In this document: one piece after another, positions 17,110-25,171 of the stretch
Numbering within the stretch: position 1 is the stretch's first letter
Layout: the number at the start of each line of letters is the position of its first letter
Assembly: GCF_015207525.1 (NCBI RefSeq)
Contig: NZ_JADEWR010000002.1
Span: forward strand, 78,732 to 127,276
DNA from: Nodosilinea sp. LEGE 06152
GTDB lineage: Bacteria; Cyanobacteriota; Cyanobacteriia; Phormidesmidales; Phormidesmidaceae
Direction: 5' to 3'
Length of the DNA: 48,545 nucleotides
Translations under genes and position numbers: made by a program
Notes under the pieces: model-generated
The model's input: only the letters and a program-made list of their open reading frames with translations
Databases searched by the model: none
What the model was told of the DNA's origin: nothing

Positions 17110-17279
17110 GATGCTCTCTAGTTACTAGCCAGAGTTCTTTTTTGCTGCCTTTTGAGCCTGCAAAGAGGCAAAATAGCCGATTTTTAGAGCTGTTTTGGGT
17201 CTGACGACACAGGGCATTTGTCGAACACCTCATACCAGATGAGCTAAGTTTTGAAAAATAAAGAATTGTGCGGTAGTCT

Positions 17280-18761
17280 ATGAACTTTCCTATAGTTTTA
17301 GACATTGCCCTGGGGCTGGTCTTTATCTTTTTTGTGTTGAGTTTGCTGGCCAGTGAGACTCAAGAGATCATTGGTACTCTTCTGCAGTGGCGAGCCGAGC
17401 ATTTGAAGCAGTCAATTGAGGTGCTGCTAGCCGGTAACGAGCGTGAAAAAGAAGCGGCGGCTCAGGAGTTGGCCGATGCCCTCTACGAAAGCCCGTGGAT
17501 TCGCAGCTTGAATCAGGAGGCGAAGGGGACGATCGCGCGATCGTTTCGCCGTATTTCTCACTTTATTGGCCGCATTTACCGCACTTTGACCGGTCAGCGC
17601 AACGTGTTTGGGGCGGGCAAAACCAGCGGTCCGTCCTATATTCCCCCTGAGGCGTTTGCCAACAGCCTGCTGGAGCGGATGCAGCTGGGCAACCTGTGGC
17701 AGGTGCTGGCCAACGATCGCATCTACGGCTTTGCCCGCGATCGCGTGCTGGCCCCGGTCAGTAACATTCTCAGCGACCTGAAGGCCAGCACCGGCAACGA
17801 GTTCCTGCTCAACGCCGAACTGCAGCAGCTGGAGGCGGGCGTGCGGCAAATTGTGGACGACTTTGAGGCGGGCATTGTCTCGCTGCCCGAAAGCCTCGAT
17901 CGCGTCGTCAACCGGCTCGAAGACTTTGGCCTGATGGCCGCAGATATTTTGCCCGATAACCATCCCCTCACCGAGACCTTTTTGCGCCGTCTGGAGTACA
18001 TTCAGCGCGGCCTGGCCAGCACCCCCACCGAAAAGGCGGCCCTGCTCAGCAAGCTGCGCCCCAACGTGGCTCAGCTGCTCGACATTTTTGACAGCAACAG
18101 CCCCGCCTACGGCGAACTCAGCCGCCTGGCCCAAAACGGCAACCCCGAGGCTCGCGCCCTGATCGAGCGGCTGACGCAGGCCCCCATTACCCCGGCCCTG
18201 CGCAGCAGCCTGGCGGCGATCGCCCGCAAGGTCGAGGTCACGACCGATGCCACCCGCGACGACGTGAAGCTGTTTGGCCACGAGTTGGAAAAGTGGTTCG
18301 ATCGCGGCATGGAGCGAGCCACCGGGGTCTACAAGCGCAACGCCAAGGCCGTCGCCCTGATCATTGGCATTGCCACCGCCGTCTCGATCAACGCCGACTC
18401 GTTTCACATTGCCACCCGCCTGGCCGTAGACCCGATTTTGCGCACCTCCATTACCCAAGCGGCCGATCAGGTGGTGGTCGGTTCACCCGGTGACTTCAAC
18501 CAAAACATTGAGCAGATGCAGGCGGCCGTCAACCGGGCCCTCGACGAGATTCCCTTTCCCCTGGGCTACAGCGAGACGGTGATGGAGCAGCAGCTCGCCG
18601 CCGAAGCATCGTGGCCGGTTCCCCTAATTCCCCGCCGCCTGCTGGGCTGGCTGGTAAGCGGGTTCGCCATCTCTATGGGGTCGACCTTCTGGTTTAACGT
18701 GCTCAAAAAAGTGATTAACGTGCGCAACACCGGCGGTAAGCCAGAGGGGGTGAGGGAATGA
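17280..18761 (+). CDS. membrane-anchored hypothetical protein, 493 aa
   Basis: Not assigned to a named family. The N-terminus is a single transmembrane helix (IVLDIALGLVFIFFVLSLLA). A long, mostly helical soluble region with no obvious catalytic motif follows, then one hydrophobic helix near residues 355-372 (AVALIIGIATAVSINA) and another near the C-terminus (LLGWLVSGFAISMGSTFWF). The RGMERATGVYKRNAK segment just before the second helix is basic, suggesting a cytoplasmic location for the large domain. ATG 17280 lacks a strong ribosome site. It is followed by the NlpC/P60 gene after 51 bp, so they may be co-expressed. Related proteins are, I believe, scattered in bacteria. Confidence 0.75.
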   Translation: MNFPIVLDIALGLVFIFFVLSLLASETQEIIGTLLQWRAEHLKQSIEVLLAGNEREKEAAAQELADALYESPWIRSLNQEAKGTIARSFRRISHFIGRIYRTLTGQRNVFGAGKTSGPSYIPPEAFANSLLERMQLGNLWQVLANDRIYGFARDRVLAPVSNILSDLKASTGNEFLLNAELQQLEAGVRQIVDDFEAGIVSLPESLDRVVNRLEDFGLMAADILPDNHPLTETFLRRLEYIQRGLASTPTEKAALLSKLRPNVAQLLDIFDSNSPAYGELSRLAQNGNPEARALIERLTQAPITPALRSSLAAIARKVEVTTDATRDDVKLFGHELEKWFDRGMERATGVYKRNAKAVALIIGIATAVSINADSFHIATRLAVDPILRTSITQAADQVVVGSPGDFNQNIEQMQAAVNRALDEIPFPLGYSETVMEQQLAAEASWPVPLIPRRLLGWLVSGFAISMGSTFWFNVLKKVINVRNTGGKPEGVRE

Positions 18762-18812
18762 GGGAGCGGGATGGATGGGTGGATGGGCGAGCGACACCAG
18801 GTGAATGATCGA

Positions 18813-19517
18813 ATGGGAGTGATAGAGGCATCGGCACTGTCCTTAGGGCAAGAATATGTCTGTAGCCGGGGGCTAAATCTGTATAAAACTGCCGAGTTAG
18901 AGGGGCTAGTCACCCAGGCGGCGGCGGGTCGGCATCTGCGGCTCTCTGAAAAACCGGGGCAGGGATCTCTGGCTGTTGTGCTCTGCGAAGACGACTATCC
19001 AGGCTGGATTAGCGCTGCCGATGGCAATTGTCTCAGGCCTGCCGATCGCCCCTACCAGCCCCCGGTTTTAGACCGCGCCGCGATCGCACCCCGCCTGCCG
19101 GAGGTAATTGCCTTTACGCATGCGGCCATGGCCACCCCCAACACCTACCTGTGGGGCGGCACCGTTGGCCCCAACTTTGACTGTTCAGGGCTGATGCAGG
19201 CGGCGTTTGCCTCCGTGGGCATTCCCCTGCCCCGCGACTCGTACCAGCAGGAGGCCTTTACCCAGCCAATTGCCTGGGACGAGCTAGAACCGGGCGATTT
19301 AATTTTTTTTGGCACCTCGGAGCGCACCAAGCACGTGGCCCTATACCTGGGAAATGGCCAGTACATCCACAGCTCGGGCATCGACCAGGGCCGCAACGGC
19401 ATCGGCATCGATTCGCTGAGCGATCTCACCGACCCGGTCAGTGCCGCTTACTACGGCCAGCGGCGGCGGGCAGGCCGAGTGATGGTGAGCTACCAGCCGA
19501 AAGCGCTGAAACAGTAG
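18813..19517 (+). CDS. NlpC/P60 endopeptidase with N-terminal SH3-like domain
   Basis: A 234-residue C40-type cysteine peptidase. Residues 1-80 form a bacterial SH3-like domain (VCSRGLNLYKTAEL, YPGWISAAD). The catalytic domain follows with Cys124 (NFDCSGLMQ), His174 (TKHVALYLG) and His186 (QYIHSSG). This architecture matches the cyanobacterial gamma-D-glutamyl-diaminoacid peptidases that trim peptidoglycan fragments. There is no signal peptide, consistent with cytoplasmic cell-wall recycling. ATG 18813 has AGGTGA at 18799-18804; an upstream ATG at 18771 reads through a G-rich repeat tract (DGWMGE) and is rejected. Confidence 0.92.
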   Translation: MGVIEASALSLGQEYVCSRGLNLYKTAELEGLVTQAAAGRHLRLSEKPGQGSLAVVLCEDDYPGWISAADGNCLRPADRPYQPPVLDRAAIAPRLPEVIAFTHAAMATPNTYLWGGTVGPNFDCSGLMQAAFASVGIPLPRDSYQQEAFTQPIAWDELEPGDLIFFGTSERTKHVALYLGNGQYIHSSGIDQGRNGIGIDSLSDLTDPVSAAYYGQRRRAGRVMVSYQPKALKQ

Positions 19518-19610
19518 CCGGTGATTGCGCGCCACGATGGGCTTTCGGCTAAACTCAAGGGGCGTTATCTGGCGCGTTTCGGTGCTCTGTCCCATCGTCA
19601 TCCCGCTGTT

Positions 19611-20624
19611 ATGATTCCTGCTACTCGCCCTAGTTTGGCCCTGCCGGTGTCGGGGACTACTGCCCCGGTCGACATTTCAGTGGTGGTGCCAATCTACAAC
19701 GAGTACGAAAGTCTGCCTGCACTGGTGGCGGCGATCGCCCAGGTGCTCGACCCTCTGGGGCGCAGCTACGAAATCATTGGCGTTGACGATGGCTCGACCG
19801 ACGGCTCCAGCGATCGCCTGCGCGAGTTGACCCAGCAGTACCCACACTTAGTAGCGGTGCTGCTACGCCGCAACTACGGCCAAACTGCGGCTATGGCTGC
19901 CGGGTTTAAGTACGCTCGCGGCGGCACTGTAGTCACCCTCGACGGCGACCTGCAAAACGACCCCGCCGACATTCCCCGCCTGCTCGATCGCCTCGACGAG
20001 GGCTATGACCTGGTGAGCGGCTGGCGCAAAGACCGCCAGGACAACACCCTCACCCGGCTAATTCCGTCTAAGATTGCCAACTGGCTGATTGCGGGGGTCA
20101 CAGGCGTGGCGCTGCACGACTACGGCTGCTCGCTGAAGGCCTACCGGGCCGAGGTGATTCACGACCTCAACCTCTACGGCGAGCTGCACCGCTTTTTGCC
20201 CGCCCTGGCCTTTATTGAGGGGGCGCGCATTACCGAAATGCCGGTCACCCACCACGCCCGCCGCTTTGGCACCAGCAAGTATGGCCTGGGCCGCACCCTG
20301 CGGGTGGTGATGGATATGCTCACCGTCTACTTTATGAAGAAGTTTCTCACCCGGCCCATGCACATCTTTGGCAGTCTGGGGCTGGCCTCGATGGCGGCGG
20401 GCGTTGCCCTGGGCCTGTACCTCACCCTGGTTAAGTTTTTGGCCGACCAGGACATTGGCGATCGCCCCCTGCTGGTGCTGGCGGTGGTGCTGTTTTTGGC
20501 GGGTATTCAGCTGTTTAGCTTTGGCCTGCTGGCCGAGCTGCTGATGCGCACCTACCACGAGTCGCAGCAGCGCCCGATCTACCGCGTGCGCGAAATTGTT
20601 GGGCCGGCTGGGCCTGAGGGGTAG
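19611..20624 (+). CDS. GT2 glycosyltransferase, polyprenyl-phosphate sugar type
   Basis: A 337-residue family-2 glycosyltransferase resembling dolichol-phosphate mannosyltransferase/GtrB. The GT-A domain starts ISVVVPIYNEYESLPALV. It has the GVDDGSTDGSSD nucleotide motif, the VVTLDGDLQNDPADI metal-binding DxD-like segment, and VSGWRKDRQDN. Two transmembrane helices close the protein (HIFGSLGLASMAAGVALGLY and LLVLAVVLFLAGIQLFSF). Such enzymes load a sugar on undecaprenyl phosphate at the inner membrane. The start is ATG 19611; the longer frame from GTG 19521 overlaps the region after the peptidase gene and lacks family similarity. Seventeen bases precede the ABC ATPase start, suggesting one operon. 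Confidence 0.93.
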   Translation: MIPATRPSLALPVSGTTAPVDISVVVPIYNEYESLPALVAAIAQVLDPLGRSYEIIGVDDGSTDGSSDRLRELTQQYPHLVAVLLRRNYGQTAAMAAGFKYARGGTVVTLDGDLQNDPADIPRLLDRLDEGYDLVSGWRKDRQDNTLTRLIPSKIANWLIAGVTGVALHDYGCSLKAYRAEVIHDLNLYGELHRFLPALAFIEGARITEMPVTHHARRFGTSKYGLGRTLRVVMDMLTVYFMKKFLTRPMHIFGSLGLASMAAGVALGLYLTLVKFLADQDIGDRPLLVLAVVLFLAGIQLFSFGLLAELLMRTYHESQQRPIYRVREIVGPAGPEG

Positions 20625-20641
20625 CCTCAAGCGGTGAAACC

Positions 20642-21409
20642 ATGAGTGAAACCCTGGACCAACTCGGGCACGGAGCGACTAGGCCCGCTACCCTTAAACC
20701 AGCGGCGATCGCGATGGAGAACGTGTCGCGCGTGTTTGGCAGTGGTGAAGCGGCGGTGCGGGCCTGCGATCGCATCGACCTCACCATTCACCCCGGCGAA
20801 TACTGCGCCATTATGGGCCAGTCGGGCTCGGGCAAATCGACGCTGATGAATATTATCGGCTGCCTCGATCGCCCTACCAGCGGGCGCTACTGGCTCGATG
20901 GCACCGATGTTTCAACGGTGGGCAAAACTCGACTCACCCGGTTGCGCAACCGCAAATTGGGCTTTGTGTTTCAGCGCTACGAGCTGCTGCCGAACCTAAC
21001 CGCGCTCGAAAACGTGATCTTGCCCATGATGTACGCCGGGGTGGGGCGAGCGGCACGGCGGCGGCGGGCCGAGGCCGCCCTCACCCACATGGGCCTGGCC
21101 AACCGCATGGACAAGCGCCCGCCCCAGCTGTCGGGCGGTCAGCAGCAGCGGGTTGCCATTGCCCGCGCCATCGTCAACCAGCCGGTGCTGCTGCTGGCCG
21201 ACGAACCCACCGGAGCGCTCGATTCACAGTCAGCGGCGGAGGTGTTGGGCATTTTTCAGGCGCTGCACCAGCGGGGTATTACCATCGTCATGGTGACCCA
21301 CTCGCACGAGGTGGCTAGCCACAGCCAGCGCATTATTATGATGAGCGACGGCCAGGTCACCCACGCTCACCTCAGCCCCGCCGAACTGGGGCACCTGACG
21401 CCGCTGTAG
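20642..21409 (+). CDS. ABC transporter ATPase (MacB/LolD type)
   Basis: A 255-residue nucleotide-binding subunit. Walker A is GQSGSGKST (59-67), Q-loop FVFQRYELLP, signature LSGGQQQR, Walker B LLLADEP, and the switch His in VTHSH. The sequence belongs to the LolD/MacB-N group, which works with FtsX-type permeases by mechanotransmission rather than classical import. It lacks a fused permease, unlike MacB. It follows the glycosyltransferase by 17 bp and precedes the adaptor gene, forming a split MacAB-like exporter with the permease at 23090 and TolC at 25172. An N-terminal ~22 residues before AIAMENVSRVFG are extra. Confidence 0.95.
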   Translation: MSETLDQLGHGATRPATLKPAAIAMENVSRVFGSGEAAVRACDRIDLTIHPGEYCAIMGQSGSGKSTLMNIIGCLDRPTSGRYWLDGTDVSTVGKTRLTRLRNRKLGFVFQRYELLPNLTALENVILPMMYAGVGRAARRRRAEAALTHMGLANRMDKRPPQLSGGQQQRVAIARAIVNQPVLLLADEPTGALDSQSAAEVLGIFQALHQRGITIVMVTHSHEVASHSQRIIMMSDGQVTHAHLSPAELGHLTPL

Positions 21410-21463
21410 GTGCGCGCGACGGCGGTAGGCTGGCGACGAAACTACTTGTTTGGATGATGCACT

Positions 21464-22888
21464 GTGCTGCCCGACCCTCACCCCGATGCCTCTACCGTTC
21501 AACCCGATTTGGCCCCCGCTGATTCAGCCGTGGAGCATCCGTTAGGGCAGGCTGATTCAGGACAGGCCAATTCGGGGCCGCCAGATTTAACCGCTAAACC
21601 GCTCGGCCCCGGCCTATTTGACGATGATCTATACAACGACGGCCCAGCTACTAAGCAGCGCACCGGGCTGAAGTGGATTGTCGCCTCGGGCCTGGTGCTG
21701 GTGCTGGGCCTGGGCGGCTGGTGGGGCTACCGCACCTGGCAGCGCCGCAGCGTTGACCCCATAGTAGTGACCACCGGCAGCCCCAGCCGCGACACCCTCG
21801 AAAACCGCGTCGATGCCTCGGGGGTAATGAGCCTGGGCAATCAGCAAACCCTCAAGGCCCCAGGAGATGTCACCGTAGAATCGGTGCTGGTAGAAGAACG
21901 CCAGCGGGTGGCGCGGGGTACGGTGCTGCTGCGGCTGCGCGATCGCGCCCTGGAGCAGCAGCTCAACGATGCCCAAATTGAGACCGAAATTCTGCAACTG
22001 CAGCGCCAGCGCCAGAGTGAGGTGCGCCAAGACCGCCAGCGCACGGTGCAGCGAGCCCAGGAGCGCCTGAGCGAGTCGCAGTCGCTGCTAGAGCAGGGGT
22101 TTATTTCAGAAGATGACTATGACCGCGATCGCAACGATCTCGAAACCGCCCAGTCAGAGCTGCGCGGTGCCGAAGTTGACCTACAGCGCTCCGAACTAGA
22201 AATTCGCCAAAACCAGGCCAATCTAGCCAACCTGCGTGCCCGCATCGCCGACAATGCGATCGTCGCCCCCTTCGATGCCGTGGTGCTCAACATTGACGTG
22301 CAGTCAGGAGACGGCGTGCAGAGCGAGGGCAACCTGCTCACCGTCGGCGACCCCGCCCAGGAGGTGGTGCTGTTCGACCTCATGACCCTTGACGCCAACA
22401 AAGTGTCGGTTAACATGCCCGTGCGGGTCAGCGTCATTGGTCCCAGCGCCGCCAGCTACACCGGACGGGTAATCAGCATTGCCCCCCAGGCCATTACTGA
22501 CAGCGAAGACGGTGGCGGCGGTTCCCAGGCCATGGTCAAAGCCGTAGCCCGGCTCGAGCGCCCCAGCGGCGTGCTAATTCCCGGCAGCGCGGTCAGCGTC
22601 GAAGTTATTCTAGTGCAGCGCGAAAACGCCCTCGCTCTACCTACTAACGCCATTCAGCAAGACGGTGGCGAAGCCTACGTGTGGGTAGTCGACGCCGAAA
22701 GCCGCGCCCAGAAGCGCCCCATTACCACCGGCCTAGACACCCTAGAAGCCGTCGAAATTCTCTCCGGGCTAGAGGAGACCGATACCGTCATTCTCAACGC
22801 CCCACCCGACCAGCCCCTAGTCGAAGGCATGGCTGTTGAAACATCCTCCCCCGGTTCACCCCAAAGCGGCGATCGCCCCTCCCCCTAA
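21464..22888 (+). CDS. membrane-fusion/adaptor protein (HlyD/MacA type)
   Basis: A 474-residue periplasmic adaptor. It has a long cytoplasmic acidic/Pro-rich N-terminus (~65 residues), one transmembrane helix (WIVASGLVLVLGLGGWWGY), a lipoyl-type half motif (LKAPGDVTVESVLVEERQRVARG), a helical hairpin rich in Gln/Arg/Glu heptads (~160-240), the second lipoyl half (ADNAIVAPFDAVVLNIDVQSGDGV), and a beta-barrel C-terminal part. The hairpin is expected to contact TolC. The start is GTG 21464, the only suitable codon after an upstream stop. Located between ATPase and permease genes, it completes a tripartite efflux pump. DevB-like heterocyst exporters share this organisation but the substrate here is unknown. 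Confidence 0.92.
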   Translation: MLPDPHPDASTVQPDLAPADSAVEHPLGQADSGQANSGPPDLTAKPLGPGLFDDDLYNDGPATKQRTGLKWIVASGLVLVLGLGGWWGYRTWQRRSVDPIVVTTGSPSRDTLENRVDASGVMSLGNQQTLKAPGDVTVESVLVEERQRVARGTVLLRLRDRALEQQLNDAQIETEILQLQRQRQSEVRQDRQRTVQRAQERLSESQSLLEQGFISEDDYDRDRNDLETAQSELRGAEVDLQRSELEIRQNQANLANLRARIADNAIVAPFDAVVLNIDVQSGDGVQSEGNLLTVGDPAQEVVLFDLMTLDANKVSVNMPVRVSVIGPSAASYTGRVISIAPQAITDSEDGGGGSQAMVKAVARLERPSGVLIPGSAVSVEVILVQRENALALPTNAIQQDGGEAYVWVVDAESRAQKRPITTGLDTLEAVEILSGLEETDTVILNAPPDQPLVEGMAVETSSPGSPQSGDRPSP

Positions 22889-22894
22889 CGCCCT

Positions 22895-23050
22895 CCCTTT
22901 CCCCCTACGGGAGACGCTAGCGCGAACGACTCCGCTCAGGGACCGCCTTTCTCCCTACGGGAGACGCTAGCGCGTTGGCGAAGCCTGTCCACAGGACAAA
23001 CGACTCCGCTCAGGGACCGCCCTCGACTCCGCTCAGGGACCGCCTTTCTC
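22895..23050. repeat. palindromic repeat cluster inside the efflux operon
   Basis: The 201-bp gap between adaptor and permease is largely copies of two dispersed repeat families: CTACGGGAGACGCTAGCGCG (22911 and 22961 regions) and GACTCCGCTCAGGGACCGCC (three copies, 22928-23043), with a TGTCCACAGGACA palindrome near 22987-22999. A C-rich tract (23056-23100) leads into the permease ATG. Transcription of the operon must cross these hairpins. Confidence 0.85.
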
Positions 23051-23089
23051 CCAACTCCCACCTACCCATCCACCCTCCCTCCCCTCCCC

Positions 23090-24286
23090 ATGCCCCTCTC
23101 CCCCCTCGATCTCACCCTCACCACCCTGCGCGATGTGACCGGCAACTGGGTGCGCTCTGGCCTCACCGCCCTGGGCATTTTCATGGGGGTCGCCGCTGTC
23201 AATGCCACCCTCAACATTGACACGATCGCCAATCGGGTGCTGCAAGAGCGGTTAGAGGCCAGGGATAACCCCAACATCACGCCCTTTGTCTACGGGCGCG
23301 ATCGCCCCCCGGTTGAGTTTGACGAGGCTGCGATCGCCGAAATTCAGCAGGCGGTGCCCGGCATTCTCAGCATTAGTCGCGTCACCCAGCTCTGGGGGTC
23401 GGAGGTGCAGTACCAGGGCACCGTAACCGACAGCCTTGACGCCTTTAGCGTGTCAGAAAACTACCAGCGCACCACCGGGCGACAGGTGCTGGCGGGCCGT
23501 TTTTTTGATCGCGAAGACTTCGATGCTTTTCGCCCCGTTACTGTAATCGATACCGTACTGGCGCAGCAGCTCTTTCAGCAGGCCCCGCCCCTGGGCGAGG
23601 GCATTTTTATCAACGGCACCCGCTTCACCGTCGTCGGCCTAATCGAAAACAAAGACCTCTACGGCAGCGAAGACGGCGAACCCACCGGCAGCCTCTGGGT
23701 GCCCGAACCCTACGGCGACCTGCTGCAGGGGCGCTTTCGCTTCGGGGGGCAAATTCAAATTGCCCTGCAAAATCTCGACGACTTTGCCACTACCCGCGAC
23801 GCCGTTGAAGCTCAGCTGCAGCAGATGTTCCCTGGCTATGAGACCTACATTGGCGGCAATGTCGAAGATCTCTACGAGGAAGAGCAGCGCCAGCGCGCCT
23901 CCATTCGCGTTCTCAAGGCGGTGGGCCTGCTGGCCCTGGTCATTGGCGGCGTCGGCATCGCCAATATCACCATCGCCGCCATCATGGAGCGCACTCGCGA
24001 AATTGGCCTGCGCCGCGCGATCGGGGCCACCGACCTCGAAATCATGGCCCAGTTTATTGCCGAAGCCGCCCTGCTCAGCCTAATCGGCGGCACCACGGCG
24101 GTCGGCACCGTACACCTTCTGACCAAAGCCGCCACCACCACTATTTTTGAGGCCCCCTACGAGTTCAACTGGCGCGATGCCGCCCTATCAATGGGGGCAG
24201 CCTTTGGGGTGGGGGTAGGCGCAAGTTTCTTGCCTGCCCTACGGGTAACGCAGATCGACGTGGTGCAGGCGCTGCGGGGGGAGTAG
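23090..24286 (+). CDS. ABC transporter permease (MacB/FtsX type)
   Basis: A 398-residue permease with the MacB topology: one N-terminal helix (RSGLTALGIFMGVAAVNATL), a ~230-residue periplasmic domain, then three C-terminal helices (LKAVGLLALVIGGVGIANITIAAI, FIAEAALLSLIGGTTAVG, LSMGAAFGVGVGASFLPAL). The segment MERTREIGLRRAIGA between helices is the conserved coupling loop of FtsX-type permeases. It pairs with the separately encoded ATPase at 20642. The typical fused MacB is split here. ATG 23090 follows a C-rich stretch without a strong ribosome site, so the start is only fairly certain, though it matches the expected N-terminus. Confidence 0.93.
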   Translation: MPLSPLDLTLTTLRDVTGNWVRSGLTALGIFMGVAAVNATLNIDTIANRVLQERLEARDNPNITPFVYGRDRPPVEFDEAAIAEIQQAVPGILSISRVTQLWGSEVQYQGTVTDSLDAFSVSENYQRTTGRQVLAGRFFDREDFDAFRPVTVIDTVLAQQLFQQAPPLGEGIFINGTRFTVVGLIENKDLYGSEDGEPTGSLWVPEPYGDLLQGRFRFGGQIQIALQNLDDFATTRDAVEAQLQQMFPGYETYIGGNVEDLYEEEQRQRASIRVLKAVGLLALVIGGVGIANITIAAIMERTREIGLRRAIGATDLEIMAQFIAEAALLSLIGGTTAVGTVHLLTKAATTTIFEAPYEFNWRDAALSMGAAFGVGVGASFLPALRVTQIDVVQALRGE

Positions 24287-24363
24287 GACTGAGCGGTGGC
24301 TAAGCGGCGTCGAAGCCAGCATTACAGAAAAAGCTTTTATATGGAGAAACGCTCGGTAGTTCC

Positions 24364-24488
24364 CTTCGACTCCGCTCAGGGAACGAGACAATCGCTGGCT
24401 GAGCGGAGTCGAAGCCCGGTGGCTGAGCGGAGTCGAAGCCCGGTGGCTGAGCGGAGTCGAAGCCCGGTGGCTGAGCGGAGTCGAAGCC
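24364..24488. repeat. 24-bp tandem repeat x4 with inverted copy
   Basis: Four head-to-tail copies of a 24-bp unit (GGCTGAGCGGAGTCGAAGCC plus CGGT) occupy 24397-24420, 24421-24444, 24445-24468 and 24469-24488 (last truncated). An inverted copy (CTTCGACTCCGCTCAGGGA) lies at 24364-24382. They are essentially identical, implying recent amplification. They lie between the permease and a leftward GIY-YIG gene whose stop codon is four bases away. Confidence 0.95.
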
Positions 24489-24492
24489 AACG

Positions 24493-24801
24493 TCACTCCT
24501 GCTGATTAAAGCGAAAGTGGCTATTGTTCTGACAAACCGATAAGTCAGCGAGCTGATCCCAGGCACCCGCAATTAGCGCCTGCTTTTTCTTCCTGCTCCA
24601 GCCCTGAATTTGCTTTTCTCGATAGAAAGCTTGATCGATGCGATCGCACTCTTCTGCATAAACGAGCTTCACAGGTAGTCGTTTAGCTGTGTAGTTGGCT
24701 CCCAGTCCGTTTTGGTGTTCCCACAGCCGTTTTTCTAGATTCCAGGTGCTGCCGGTATAGTAGCTACCGTCAACACATTCCAGTATGTAGGTGTAAGGCA
24801 T
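24493..24801 (-). CDS. GIY-YIG nuclease-domain protein
   Basis: A 102-residue stand-alone GIY-YIG domain of the UPF0213/YhbQ-like group. The first motif is YTYILECVDGSYYTGST, followed by NLEKRLWEHQNG with its Arg and His, and the Glu in YREKQIQGWSRKKKQALI. These are the catalytic Tyr, Arg and Glu positions. Cellular role of such small members is unclear (DNA repair or mobile-element remnant). It is on the strand opposite to the efflux operon and bounded by repeats on both sides, and is AT-richer than its neighbours, so it looks inserted between permease and TolC genes. ATG 24801 (complement) is a clear start. Confidence 0.9.
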   Translation of the reverse strand: MPYTYILECVDGSYYTGSTWNLEKRLWEHQNGLGANYTAKRLPVKLVYAEECDRIDQAFYREKQIQGWSRKKKQALIAGAWDQLADLSVCQNNSHFRFNQQE

Positions 24802-24879
24802 GGGTGTGGAGGCCGTTGGATCTGCTGCGATCGTGCCCGTTTCGTCGGCTAGATTCTCGCTAGGGCGAATTGCTCGCTG

Positions 24880-25135
24880 GTTCCCTTTTCCTAAAGGAAA
24901 CGCTTCGCGAACGACTCCGCTCAGGGAACGCGATGATCCGCTGGCTGAGCGGAGTCGAAGCCAGCATAATTAAGTGTTTCGCCTGTAGAGAGAAACACCT
25001 AACGTTGCCCTATTCCTTTGTCTACATGTAAGCAAATTACTCGATGGTTCCCTTCGACTTCGCTCAGGAAACGCGAGACTCCGCTGGCTGAGCGGAGTCG
25101 TTCGCTTTGCGTCTCCCCAAGGGAGAAAGCCAGCA
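24880..25135. repeat. dispersed repeats between GIY-YIG and TolC genes
   Basis: The 370-bp gap holds several copies of the CGACTCCGCTCAGGGAAC family (near 24911 and 25046) and its inverse CTGGCTGAGCGGAGTCG (near 24939 and 25083). A GCGTCTCCCCAAGGGAGAAAG copy lies near 25111-25131. I see no gene here. The order inverse-direct-inverse gives potential long hairpins in the RNA ahead of the TolC gene. Confidence 0.8.
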
Positions 25136-25171
25136 TAATCAAAGAAATTCGGTTGTAGAAAGCAATGCTTC

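Noticed and set aside
17427..18458. 343-codon open frame antisense to the 493-residue membrane protein
   Set aside because: Long antisense frames are common in high-GC coding DNA; Gly/Gln/Val-rich composition typical of a shadow.
24397..24488. CRISPR array
   Set aside because: Units are contiguous with a constant 4-bp join, no spacers, no cas genes, and the unit is a dispersed intergenic repeat.
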